64,000 nucleotides of DNA. Source: Eutrigla gurnardus. Its lineage: Eukaryota > Chordata > Actinopteri > Perciformes > Triglidae. Of this stretch, positions 24,571-34,525 are shown piece by piece. Made by a program: the position numbers and the translations under genes. The stretch is from NCBI GenBank assembly GCA_963514095.1, contig OY741265.1:536501-600500 (forward strand). Direction: 5' to 3'. The notes beneath the pieces were generated by a model. The model was given only the letters and a program-made list of their open reading frames with translations, searched no databases and had not been told where the DNA came from. Each line of letters starts with the position of its first letter. Within the stretch, counting starts at the first letter, position 1.

Positions 24571-25369
24571 TTTTTAGGGAAAATAGAATCAATATAAAAC
24601 CAGTTGAAATTAGTCAAATGTATTTGATTCACAACTTGCACTTGGTACTAAGGCAATACCCAGCTAGCAAGCCAGCACGAAGGGGGGGGGGGGTCCCAGT
24701 GTGCAATTAATACCAATACCCCCGTTTCCATCAGACCGCTAAGCGGATCAACCCACACACTTTAGTGCTGCGATGAGCATTCAGGAACAACCTGGCTGCC
24801 GTGTGAATGATTTCCTCTCTTTAAGCCTGAAATAACAGGGCGTCCCCATCTCGGGCTGTGTTTGCTATTAGCACTCAGATCAAGGGTAGAACATGACTCT
24901 CGGTCAGTGCTCTCGTTCTTGTGAGTGACGCCGCTATTTGACTGGGGGGCTATATTCATGTGGTTCGCACAAAGAGCTGAAAACAGCTAAAGCCTCCTCG
25001 ATAAGCACAGCATTTAATTCATCCATTTCAATGCAGCAGCAGTGCCTCGGAGCTCCGGTGTCATTATGTAATAAATGCAAATGAAAGCAATCAAACGCTT
25101 ATGAGCTTATCCAAGGTTAGATTGAAGTGGGCAGACACTAACTGTGTCATTTTAAATGGTGGGAATGCTTTGTCCGATATATTCCTTTCATCTGATTTTT
25201 ACATTTGCCATATTTCAAAGCTGCACGGAGGGGAAACGACTGACTTCTGATCAGCAAAAATGACAAAGTTGGACTGTAATAGTAAAATCTCCCTCTCCCA
25301 TTAAGTTGCCTTATTTCACCTACTTTACTTCTGGTGTTGATTGCAAGGTTGACATCACCCACAGAGCAT
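24571..25369. other. Non-repetitive intergenic stretch, candidate conserved element
   Basis: After a poly-G run at 24681-24692, the block 24760-25220 lacks repeats and carries an octamer ATGCAAAT (about 25077) and several homeodomain-type TAAT cores. No exon pattern. Confidence 0.35.
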
Positions 25370-25722
25370 GTCTATGTTCCCTCAACCTTATATTTCCTCA
25401 ACCCTTTGTTCCCTGAACCTTATATTCCATCAACCCTATGTTTCCTAAACATTGTTTCCTCAACCCTATGTTCCCCAAACCTTATGTTCCCCAACCCTTT
25501 GTTCCCTCTACCGTACGTTTCCTAAACCCTATGATTCCTCAACGCTATGTTCCCTCAACCCTTTGTTCCCTCAGACCTCTTCCCTCAACCTTATATTTCC
25601 TCAACCCTTTGTTCCCTCAACCTTATATTCCATCAACCCTATGTTCCCTAAACATTGTTTCCTCAACCCTATGTTCCCCAAACCTTATGTTCCTCAACGC
25701 TATGTTCCCTCAACCCCTTTCC
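25370..25722. repeat. Minisatellite (TTCCCTCAACCCTATG-type)
   Basis: Variant 15-16-bp units with TTCCCTCAACC cores. A longer block beginning TTATATTTCCTCAACCC at 25388 recurs at 25591, so a 203-bp higher-order duplication is superimposed. Frames of 97 and 181 residues through it are repeat translations. Confidence 0.9.
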
Positions 25723-26075
25723 ACATTGTGAATTCAAACAAAAACGTAAGAACCTATTTAGCAAAAGGCAAAGAGTCAGCGTTCTGCTTTGCACTAGAAA
25801 GCCTTTGGTTGATGAGAGCTGGAAGCCCAATATTTTCTCGGCAGAGCGGCCATATGCTACAGCCGAGGCTTGTGGAGGAAGACGTTAGCACTGTTGGCTC
25901 CGCGTGGGGAAGTTTGTTGTTTCCCTCCGGTAGCTGTTTTGCTGCCAGCTGGGTCAGTATGCATGGTTCAGACTGGAGGTACTGCTGCTTTCAATAGGCA
26001 GGCACCGCTGCCGGCTTGCCAACGTGTTTCATCACACAACCTCAACATCTTCCAGCAGTTTCACAATTTTTTGAC
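25723..26075. other. Spacer, nothing recognised
   Basis: Ordinary sequence; no exon or element end seen. Confidence 0.4.
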
Positions 26076-26594
26076 TAGGGCTGGCTTCAAATTGATTTTC
26101 TGATTAAATTCGATCTTCATTTGAATGTTACGATATCGATTAATAAAATCCCAGTATCGATCTTTTAAAGTCCCTGTCGGCACGTCTGGCGGATCGAGGG
26201 CACTGTCAGATTTTGAATGTTTACAACTCTCACAAATAAGTAAGTAGATATGCTTAGTTGGAGATGGCCTTGGTATTTTGCAGTCAAGGTGGCTCTGCTG
26301 TAGACTTTGTCTTGTAAGTGTGGCTCTACTGGAAAACAGTGATGATCAGTGGACTAGTAGTAGTGAACCAAAACATGGCGGGAGCTGCTCCACTGAAGGC
26401 CCCGCCAAGCCTAAAGGCAGATGTGTGGGTGCGTTTGGGATTCAAAAACTATGAAGACAGTGAAGAGCTGGACAAAAGCAAAGCCTTGAAATATCCCAAA
26501 CCAAATCCATATTGAAACGGAGGTTAAATCGAATCCGGACCTTGTGAATCAGAATGGAATCGATTGGGGAGATCAGTGGCGAAGCCCAGCCCTA
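26076..26594 (+). mobile_element. hAT-type deletion derivative with 8-bp target duplication
   Basis: Ends TAGGGCTGGCTTC and GAAGCCCAGCCCTA form an inverted repeat with a one-base insertion. The flanking octamers TTTTTGAC (26068-26075) and TTCTTGAC (26595-26602) agree at seven of eight bases. The 519-bp interior retains the beginning of a transposase-like reading frame, so this is an internally deleted autonomous element rather than an unrelated MITE. Confidence 0.8.
26375..26515 (+). pseudogene. Truncated BED-finger transposase N-terminus
   Basis: The frame from the ATG at 26375 reads MAGAAPLKAPPSLKADVWVR followed by LGFKNYEDSEELDKSKA, then diverges into transposon-end sequence and stops at 26513-26515. 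The V-W-x-x-[FL]-G-F pattern followed by an acidic stretch resembles the start of BED-type zinc-finger domains in hAT transposases. The cysteine and histidine ligands, the RNase H-fold core and the dimerisation domain are all deleted. Identification rests on a short motif. Confidence 0.5.
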
Positions 26595-26602
26595 TTCTTG
26601 AC

Positions 26603-27389
26603 CAATTCAACAAAGTGTCTGTTTTAGAAATAACCACGTGCAGTACATTTGTACTGATGCTCAGTTGATTGTTGCAGCAGATTCTAGCTCCGCCTCCACT
26701 TAGGGTTCATCACCCAGCCAGGCATGTGGAGTTACGTCATCCTTGTTTGGCAAAAAAAAAGTATGCAAAGAAACAAATGAGCTTTTGTTTCTTCAGTTTG
26801 TTGTACCCTTACAGAACTAACAACCCGTCAGAGATGCATATTTTTTCTTTCTTTGGGGCTCCTGAAAATATTTTACGATCATTCTGAAATTCATAAAGGG
26901 CCTTTTAAACCCGACCAATCCCATAAAGCCAAACATCTGGTGTGCCGTTGCAGCACAATGAAATGTTTGGTTTACAATCATTCTAATCAGTAGTGTGTGG
27001 TGATCCACATCAATCCACATGAACATGGTAAGTTTCCTTTCTGTGTTTCCATTCACATATTCTTTCTTTGCACTTTGTATTTTGTTTACAGTTTACAGAA
27101 CACTTGTCCTACATAACATGTATTTCTTCTTGTATTTCTAATCATGTTCTTCTTTGCATGAACTCATAGGATAATCATTGGTTATGATTATCCAATGCCT
27201 GTTTTTCTGTCATCGAGCTTCTCATTCAAACCTTTCATACTCTTTACCTTTAATATTCTACCCGTCCTATTATTCCCATTCAACCAGCAGCTCTACATTC
27301 ACTTTAATTACACAGTGATTGAAAATACTTGGCCTGTATATGTGTCAGTCAGGCCCCTAAAGTCCCTGCCCTTTGACCTGGTTTCGTTT
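26603..27389. other. Intergenic, no gene recognised
   Basis: Ordinary AT-rich sequence. The overlapping short frames on both strands have no domain. Confidence 0.45.
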
Positions 27390-27595
27390 TTGAGAAGTTG
27401 TTTGACCTACTTTCTGATGTGAGGTGTGTTTCATAACAACAGCTGTGAGGATCACGTGCATGTTAAGTATGCTGTTGATTTAATTACCGAGTCATGAATT
27501 ACAGTTCATTATGTTGACTTCCTGACATCTTTCTGCAAAATGTGGGTCAATTAATGCAGGTCAAGAAGAGGAATACCTGATTATCTGGCAACCAG
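27390..27595 (+). repeat. Local repeat family, copy 1
   Basis: Contains TTTCTGATGTGAGGTGTGTT, then CATAACAAC, later CTTCCTGACATC and finally ACCTGATTATCTGGCAAC. The same ordered blocks recur at 28720-28920 and 29325-29500 plus 30835-30885. Confidence 0.6.
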
Positions 27596-27783
27596 GAGCA
27601 GCTCAACCACAGGAGACATATCAGAAACGTGACTCGTTTAGCCTTCAGCTTCTCTGCAGCTGTTTATTATTATCAAGTCGATGGAAGAAATACGTTGCTC
27701 GGTGCAGTGTAGTTACTGGTGGAGTGGTGACTCGTAGTATCGGAGCTCCATTGATGATGCTTTGTAGAGTCGGCAGGCACGCA

Positions 27784-27972
27784 CAGTGGTGTGGTGGTAG
27801 TTGATGAGGTGGGTGTACTGCTAGGTAGATGGGTAGGTTACAGAGGAGGAAGTGGGTATACTCTCCCATATATTCCGATGGCTTTCTGGCTGATAGGTGG
27901 GTATACTGTAAACCACCAGAAAAAGAAGTGGGTATACCCCTGTACCTGCGTATACCCTCCACTACACCACTG
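27784..27972. mobile_element. 189-bp hAT-type MITE with paralogous empty site
   Basis: Ends CAGTGGTGTGGTGGTAG and CTCCACTACACCACTG form an imperfect inverted repeat. Flanking octamers are GGCACGCA (27776-27783) and GGCATGCA (27973-27980). The related repeat at 50158 onward reads GGCAGGCACGCGCGTAACTC without the insert, i.e. an empty site. Confidence 0.85.
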
Positions 27973-28029
27973 GGCATGCACATAACTCAGAGTTTACATA
28001 CTCAGAGTTGATTGCACTAATTCAAAAGT

Positions 28030-28403
28030 TCAGGGTTAGGTGCAGAGTCCAGGGTTCGGTTCAGAGTTCAGGGTTAGACAGTTCAGGGTTAGGTTGAGAC
28101 TTCAGGGTTAGGTTGAGAGTCCAGGGTCAGGTTCAGAGTTCAGGGTTAGACAGTTCAGGGTTAGGTTCAGAGTTCAGGGTTAGACAGTTCAGGGTTAGGT
28201 TCAGAGTTCAGGGTTAGGTTGAGACTTCAGGGTTAGGTTGAGAGTCCAGGGTCAGGTTCAGAGTTAGGTTCAGAGTCCAGGGTTAGGTTCAGAGTCCAGG
28301 GTTCGGTTCAGAGTTCAGGGTTAGGTTCAGAGTTCAGGGTTAGGTCAAGAGTTCAGGGTTAATTTCAGAGTCCAGGGTTAGGTTCAGAGTTCAGGGAGTT
28401 CCG
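28030..28403 (+). repeat. Minisatellite (GGTTCAGAGTTCAGGGTTA)n
   Basis: About 19 variant units of roughly 19-20 bp, each containing GGGTTAG-like heptamers. Reappears at 50277-50430. Confidence 0.9.
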
Positions 28404-28719
28404 CAGCTCCATGTGACGTAGTTGCCAGTTCGACGCGTACATTCATCGTCCACGAAGAAAGAAGCCGAAGTCCTGAGTGCAGACACGAGTCAGTGCTGCG
28501 TCTCTGGTTGGCTGCTGTCTGTCACCGAGCAGATCTTCTGATCGCTGAATGTCCTTCAGCTGACTCTCCTGTTATGACATTGAAGTGTGGTGAATTGAAA
28601 AATTCCTGAGGTGGCATCAGAGTTGAGGCTGCCATCTAGACGACATAACTTTATAATATGAGTTATGCAACAGCAAAACCTCCCAAATTCAGTGATGATT
28701 GTGTTTTTAATTTGTGAGC
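28404..28719. other. Spacer, nothing recognised
   Basis: Ordinary sequence between two repeat blocks. Confidence 0.4.
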
Positions 28720-28920
28720 ATTTTCTTAGGCTGTTATGACCTGTTTTCTGATGTCAGGTGTTTCATAATAACACCTGGTAAATCACATGTCTGTCAAATG
28801 TGCTATTAACGCAACAATACCAGTCATTTTATGACAGCGCCGTAGATCTGGGGACGACGTCGGCGTTCTGACATTCTTGTGTCAGTCAGGGAAGATGTGG
28901 AATCCCTGATTATCAAAAGG
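28720..28920 (+). repeat. Local repeat family, copy 2
   Basis: Shares with copy 1 the blocks GACCTGTTTTCTGATGTCAG, TTTCATAATAACACC, GTTCTGACATTC and CCCTGATTATC in the same order and spacing. Confidence 0.6.
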
Positions 28921-29324
28921 CTTGTTTACCCATCAGGGGTGTTGTTGGGTGAGAACCTCCCTCCCTGTTATTATAGTTAAGTGTTTGATTATGGACAGGC
29001 ATGTGTCTCTCAGGTCACACATTACAGCAACTCTAGTTTTTACCTACACAGTTCCTTACCTGCTGCGGTGGCTCACGTTTCAGTTGCAAAGATCAACATC
29101 CATGTCAGTTGTGTGCTGCATGCATGACATGTTCATGCTGCTCCGTCCGTCCAATCAGATGCCTCCTTCTTCTGCAGCAAACACACGATGTGGAACCTTC
29201 CACTGGTGACATCGCTGCTTTAAATTCCTGGCAACGAGATGACACAAGCAAGCAATATGGTGTTATGCTATTACAAAATATCTGCCACATATTCTATTGT
29301 TATGATAATTATTGTTATGTTTTA
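28921..29324. other. Spacer, nothing recognised
   Basis: Ordinary sequence. Frames at 28922-29209 and 29109-29426 show no domain. Confidence 0.4.
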
Positions 29325-29500
29325 GGTCAGGCTGTGAATAGTTTGTGTGACCTATTTCTAATGCAGTTGTGTTTCATAATAACACACATCATAAATGGTG
29401 CTATCATAAAGAAAGTATGCCCATGACATAATTACGTAGTTACAGATGGTAACCTTTGATCATTGCGTGCGTTGGCTTCCTGCCATCCTGCAACATCTGG
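29325..29500 (+). repeat. Local repeat family, copy 3 (left part)
   Basis: Contains GTGACCTATTTCTAATGCAG, TTTCATAATAACACAC and CTTCCTGCCATCC. The rest of the copy (GTCAGGGATCCTTGATTATC) resumes at about 30850, on the other side of the MITE. Confidence 0.55.
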
Positions 29501-29523
29501 GGCTGTGTCCGAAATCACTCCCT

Positions 29524-29553
29524 ACTCCCTATATAGTGCACTATATAGGGAGT
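29524..29553. repeat. 30-bp perfect palindrome
   Basis: All 15 positions each side of 29538/29539 pair; the centre is TATAGTGCACTATA and the arms end in ACTCCC and GGGAGT. Subterminal structure of the enclosing MITE. Confidence 0.9.
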
Positions 29554-29924
29554 TCGCCATTTTGTAGGGGTGTCCGAATGTGTAGTGAGCATTACTATTC
29601 CCTATATAGTGCACTCAAAGTTTCCAACAATGCATCGTGAAAAGTAGTGTACAGCCGATGGTCACTAGCCGAGCAAATTATACCATCATGCATTGCGCTG
29701 AAAGACAAATCGCGAAGGGACGAGAGGAGAGAGAGCAGGAAAAAGCGGAGGAAATATGAATAATCGTACAATAATAAATGTTAATATTGAATATATGTAT
29801 TGCAGAGCAGAACAAGACGACACAAACGGCCAAAGTGTGATGTTTTCCTTTATTTACTTAAAAAAAAACGCGATATATATTAATTATTTATATGAGACTT
29901 TGGGCGAGCGGCGGCCGGCCGGCG

Positions 29925-30205
29925 ACAGGCGGCAGGGGCCGGCGACAGTTGGCGGTGGCCGGCGGCGGTGGTGGCCGCGGCGGCCGGTGATAGGCGGCGA
30001 CAGTTGGCGGTGGCGGTGGCCGTGGCGGCCGGCCGGTGATAAGCTGCAGTGGCCGGCGACAGGCGGCGGTGGCCGTGGCGGCCGGCCGGCCGGCGATAAG
30101 CTGCAGTGGCAGGCGACAGGCGGCGGTGGCCGTGGCGGCCGGCCGGCCGGCGATAAGCTGCAGTGGCAGGCGACAGGCTGCGGTGGCTGGCCGGCCGACG
30201 AGAGG
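29925..30205. repeat. GC-rich minisatellite inside MITE
   Basis: About five copies of a roughly 57-bp unit containing GTGGCCGTGGCGGCCGGCCG and GATAAGCTGCAGTGGC. Extremely G-rich on the + strand. Overlapping frames on both strands (178, 118 and 116 residues) are array translations. Confidence 0.85.
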
Positions 30206-30884
30206 CGGCGGCGGGGTCTTCGTCCGTCAAAAACCGTCACTCAAACCAAAGCGCCGTATGACAGTCTGAAAACTATAAAGATGCGGAGATGAGGGACAGA
30301 TTGTGGTGAGCGATCGCCGAGGAGTTTGGGGTCGGGGACGGACTGCAGCCTGTTCAGGTCTGGTGGATCGCGGAGATGTGGGGTGCCGGTAGTGCTGCAA
30401 CCTGGTCCTGAAGTCCACCTGGACCCGATCAGGATCGTTGAAAATAAAAATAGCAGTGAGGACGATGTAGTGATCGTCTCATTATTGAAAATTATTTTTT
30501 TCTCAAGAAATGAGACGGCCACGGAATACCCTTATTGCTGGAGGACTCGTTCTTTTGGTTTTGTAAATTTTCGCAACGAATATGTATTAAAAAAACAATT
30601 ATCCTGGTAATTTCTCTGCGTGAGACTTGATAGCCGTTGGCGGAATCTGACACGTATTAATTATGCGTCAGGAACAACGTCATCAACGGCGCCGAAAGAA
30701 ATCCCCCGAGTAGTGTCCGAAAGTGTTTTTTCATTTGGCCTTTGAGTCCACTATATAGTGCCCTCCATAGAACTACCCTATATAGGGAGTAGGGAGTAGG
30801 GAGTAGGGAGTAGGGAATGATTTCGGACACAGCCTTCGTCAGATTTGAAAGTCAGGGATCCTTGATTATCTGGCAACTTAAAGT

Positions 30885-31079
30885 CAGAAATGTTGACCCA
30901 CCGGTTGCTCTGACTGACAACTTCAAACTGTATCTCTGTATTTAGAGAAACAAACAGGAGATCTTCCCTGTGTTGCTCTGAAAGTAACAACCTTAAGTTG
31001 GATGAGATGAAAATCATCATCATGTCTGTGTTTCCCGTCCAGGACGAGTTCATCCTCTCTGATCTGTCGGAACCGCTTC
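30885..31079. other. Spacer, nothing recognised
   Basis: Short ordinary stretch after the local repeat; no element seen. Confidence 0.35.
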
Positions 31080-31604
31080 AATTCAATTCAATTCAATTTT
31101 ATTTATTTATATGGCACCATTCATGCAGGTAAATGCAACACAAAGTGCCGTACAGAAAATACAAATTTAGAAAATAAGAAAAAAAAACAACAACAACAAT
31201 AAAAACAACAACAACAGAAAGAAAGACCCGACCCCCCACCCGGAACACACTCGCACACTCACACTAACATGCACGCAACTCGGCACACCACACACACACA
31301 CACACACCCCCACGCACTGCATTGGCTAAAACTGTAGAGACATGGCTCGGCACTGAGACATCGGTGAGTGAAAGGCCATCCACACCATGAGGGACTCTGG
31401 TTCCCGTCAGTCGACGGTAAAAGAGATAAAATAATGTAAAATAGAACAAGATAGCAGTAATAAAATAAATAGCAAAAACTAGATAAAAAAGCTAAATAGC
31501 TAAATAGGATAGAATAAAATCAGTATAAACTACTAAAATAAGCAAACTTAAAATAATAGATTAAAACTTGGGGAATAAAATAGCAGACTTAAAATAATAG
31601 AAAG

Positions 31605-31871
31605 TTAATTAATTAAAAGCCAGACTAAAAAGATGAGTCTTGAGACGTTTTTTTTAAAAACATCAACATTCTCTGCGGCCCTGAGGTTCTGCGGCAGGCT
31701 GTTCCACAGTTGGGGACCATAATAACTAAAAGCCGCCTCCCCGTGTGTTTTCAATCTGACTTGTGGAAAGGTTAAAAGGCCGGTGCCAGAGGACCTCAGG
31801 GTCCGTGAGGGTTGATATAATAGGAGTAGGTCAGATAAATAAGAGGAAACTTGTCCCAGCGCCGCTGGCAA
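31605..31871 (-). pseudogene. LINE ORF2 C-terminal fragment, frameshifted
   Basis: The minus-strand frame contains HGEAAFSYYGPQLWNSLPQN and AAENVDVFKK, nearly identical to the fragment at 12960-13192. After VFKK the frame changes where an expanded A run occurs (poly-T on the + strand at about 31650-31657), so the KTHLF tail is read out of frame. Dead copy. Confidence 0.75.
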
Positions 31872-31908
31872 GGAACTCGCTTCAGCGACAAGTTCCTTGC
31901 CAGCGGCG
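31860..31908. repeat. 18-bp perfect hairpin at LINE 5' junction
   Basis: CGCCGCTGGCAAGGAACT (31860-31877) is followed after a 13-nt loop by its exact reverse complement (31891-31908). It sits at the 5' edge of the minus-strand LINE. Confidence 0.85.
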
Positions 31909-32370
31909 GACAGACATCATGGACTTCCGAGCTTCTTCAGCGTCTGATCTAAAACAACAGCAGTGTTGACCTGCAGGTGTCACTCAGACCTACATTTGAT
32001 GCCGACAGATGGATCGTTGCCATGTAACCTACTTCCTAAAATCAGGTGACCTACTGCATGGCGAATGTGTATAGTTTGAGGTGAACGAACACATATATTT
32101 GGTGAAACCAGACTGTTAAACGGATGTCTATCCTCAGTATGTTGTATCAGTAAAAAATTATCACCTCTGGTCATTAATGACATGAAAGATGTTTATCTTT
32201 CATTACCTAGGTTACGGCTTCCTCTGATCTCAGTCTCGGCCAAAACCACCTGATTAAAAAGTCACTCTGCCTCGATGTTGTCTAGTGTGACAAGGTGGCT
32301 GATGGGAAACGCTGAGCGTGGCCTGTTTTATCCCCTTTCCCAGTAGCTTTGCACAGGTGTGCTGCCTTGC
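31909..32370. other. Spacer, nothing recognised
   Basis: No exon or element end identified. Confidence 0.4.
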
Positions 32371-33020
32371 TCAATGGAGTGGGTTCACCTGGACGAGGTG
32401 GGTCCACCGGAATGAGGTGGATTCACCAGAATGAGGTGGGTCCACCTGAACAAAGAGGGTCCACCTGAACAAGGAGGTTCCACCTGAACAAGGTGGGTTC
32501 ACCTGAACGAGGTGGGTCCACCTGAACAAGGAGGTTACACCTGAACAAGGTGGGTTCACCAGAATGAGGTGGGTCCACCTGAACAAGGAGGGTCCACCTG
32601 AATGAAATGGGTCCACCTGAATGAGGTGGGTTCACCTGAATAAGGAGGGTCCACCTGAACGAAGTGGATCCACCTGAATGAGGGGGGTTCACCTGAACAA
32701 GGAGGTTACAACTGAACGAGGTGTGTTCACCTGAACGAGGTGGGTTCACCTGAACAAGTAGGTTTCACCTGAAAGTGGAGGTTCCACCTGAATGAGGTGG
32801 GTTCACCTGAACAAGGAGGTTCCACCTGAAGGAGGTGGGTTCTCCTGAACAAGGTGGGTTCACCAGAAGGAGGTGGGTCCACCTGAATGAAATGGGTCCA
32901 CCTGAAAGAGGTGGGTTCACCTGAACAAGGAGGTTCCACCTGAAAGAGGTGGGTCCACCTGAACAAGGAGGGACCACCTGAACGAAGTGGGTCCACCTGA
33001 ATGAGGTGGGTTCACCTGAA
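32371..33020. repeat. 18/36-bp minisatellite (GGTGGGTTCACCTGAAC-type)
   Basis: About 35 variant copies of an 18-bp unit (GGTGGGTTCACCTGAACA and relatives), often alternating as GAGGT/GTGGG pairs. The four minus-strand frames through it with H-S-G-x-P repeats are artefacts. Confidence 0.9.
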
Positions 33021-33168
33021 CGACAGTATTAAACTGGCCCAGTCTGACTGCTGGGCCAGAGCTCCGGCGTTCTTTATAAAATAGAACCACTTTATTGTGT
33101 TTGGCCTTCATGAAAGGAAATGACTCGATTCAAGCAATGATGAAGAAATTCAGTTCTTTGAAAATCAA
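33021..33168. other. Spacer
   Basis: Short unique stretch between two arrays; nothing recognised. Confidence 0.35.
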
Positions 33169-33322
33169 TGTGCTTCTGATCGTTTGTGATTCCGATCGTT
33201 TGTGATTCCGATCGTTTGTGATTCCGATCGTTTGTGATTCTGATCGTTTGTGATTCCGATCGTTTGTGCTTCTGATCGTTTGTGATTCTGATCGTTTGTG
33301 CTTCTGATCGTTTGTGATTCTG
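33169..33322. repeat. 16-bp minisatellite (GATCGTTTGTGATTCC)n
   Basis: Nine to ten copies of GATCGTTTGTGATTCC with C/T and A/C variants. Confidence 0.95.
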
Positions 33323-34384
33323 TGTTGTTGATGAGTGAAAGCGATGACGAGCCGGCTGTCATCAGTGACCTTGCAGGTTGTTGGTTGTGTTCTCTTCCCA
33401 TCCAGCAGCGTTCACCTGGTGTAGATACGAGCTTTCTGACTGACGGCACCAATGTGTTAGATTTAGTGGATCCGCCGTCCTTCAGCTGGCGGTGGACGCC
33501 GCTCCGTCGCCATCACCCGAAACGTTCTGATGAACTCAATGGAGAAGTTGAGAGACTTCAGCGTTAACTTTGATCCCTATATTTATTTTGGAGTCACTGA
33601 TGCAGTTATTTCAAATCAAAGTCACTTTTAAGGGCATTTGGACCAGTATAATAATACTAATAATAATAAAGTTATAATCAGGACACAACGGAAGGTTAGT
33701 TACAGTGTGAACTTCACTTATACATCAGAATCATTTAAAATGGGAATGTAACTTTCCATTGATAGATCCAACCGGCTCCCAGTAGACCGGGTCCCAATAG
33801 ACCGGATCCCAGTAGTCCAAAGCCATCATGATGTCATAATCTGATCTGAAGTGGTAATCCTCCGACTGGAACATCACCTCCGACACGTGAGGGACTGCTG
33901 GAAGATTCCCACCGGCGGCCGCACCTTATCCTGGCGTGTCAGCGCTGATTGACAGCCGTGTGGTTTGTCTTCATGCCTGCGTGTTTGAGTGAGAGAGCAT
34001 GACGCCCACCTTCCTCCTCGTGATGAAGACGAGCTCATCGACCTCATGACGGCGGACTATGTCACCACTGGAAGAGTTGTGATGCTGGTCGATGGAAAAA
34101 CACAGGTTTTGGTGAATGATGACGTCACACATCGGTTGCCATGGTGACAGCATGGCTCTAAGGCCGATGATGTTGGACTGATGTATAGAACCAGAGAGGA
34201 GCTCCGGTGGCCAGCAGAGAGAATGATAGTTTTAATAATCCTAAACTCATATTAAACCTTAACGTTGATGCAAAGAACACAATCAGCGTCTTGTTTCTCC
34301 TTTTTTCAAATGTGGACATGAAACACACGTAACACATAATTATACTGCCACACACAACATACTATCACATTACTACTACCACAC
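33323..34384. other. Intergenic, no gene recognised
   Basis: Frame 33298-33567 contains a short acidic peptide (MSESDDEPAV) but has no domain or splice context. No gene supported. Confidence 0.45.
34135..34148. promoter_or_regulatory. X-box (RFX)-like palindrome
   Basis: GTTGCCATGGTGAC, an excellent RFX-type site, with no neighbouring gene visible. A related site with one central change, GTCGCCGTGGCAAC, lies at 34646-34659. Confidence 0.4.
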
Positions 34385-34525
34385 TGTGTGTGTGTGTGGG
34401 GGGGGGGGGGGGGGGGCTGGAGAGGAGCAGGAGAGGAAGAGGAGGAGAGGGAGAGGAAGAGGAGGCTGGAGAGGAAGAGGAGGAGAGAAAGAGGAGGAGG
34501 AGAGGAAGAGGAGGAGGAGAGGACA
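34385..34525. repeat. GT, poly-G and GGAGA-rich purine tract
   Basis: (TG)n, then about 18 G, then (GGAGAGGAAGAG)-type purine repeats on the + strand. Confidence 0.9.

Larger units (their letters stand above)
27728..28403 (+). repeat. Composite dispersed repeat, copy 1 (interrupted)
   Basis: The block GTGACTCGTAGTATCGGAGC through CGGCAGGCACGC, then CATAACTCAGAGTTTACATA, then the GTTCAGGGTTAG minisatellite, is repeated in the same order at 50158-50430 inside nicn1 intron 5. This copy is interrupted by a small MITE at 27784-27972. Confidence 0.8.
29501..30834. mobile_element. 1.33 kb non-autonomous transposon with GGCTGTGTCCGAAATCA ends
   Basis: GGCTGTGTCCGAAATCA at 29501-29517 is perfectly matched, inverted, by TGATTTCGGACACAGCC at 30818-30834. 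Inside each end are TATATAGTG/CACTATATAG palindromic blocks and a GGGAGTA repeat at the right. There is no transposase; the interior carries a GC-rich minisatellite. The element splits copy 3 of a local repeat family. Confidence 0.85.
31080..31908 (-). mobile_element. 5'-truncated L2-like LINE, minus strand
   Basis: Read on the minus strand it starts near the hairpin at 31860-31908, contains an ORF2 C-terminal fragment, an AT-rich 3' UTR with CA repeats, and ends in a TATAAATAAATAAAA block followed by (TTGAA)n at 31080-31098. It is the same family as the LINE at 12959-14009. Confidence 0.7.

Noticed and set aside
28030..28403. CRISPR-like array
   Set aside because: Units are contiguous variants without unique spacers and the genome is eukaryotic; it is a minisatellite.
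29756..30292. 178-residue R/G-rich frame and its minus-strand partners
   Set aside because: GC-rich minisatellite inside a MITE, open in several frames on both strands.
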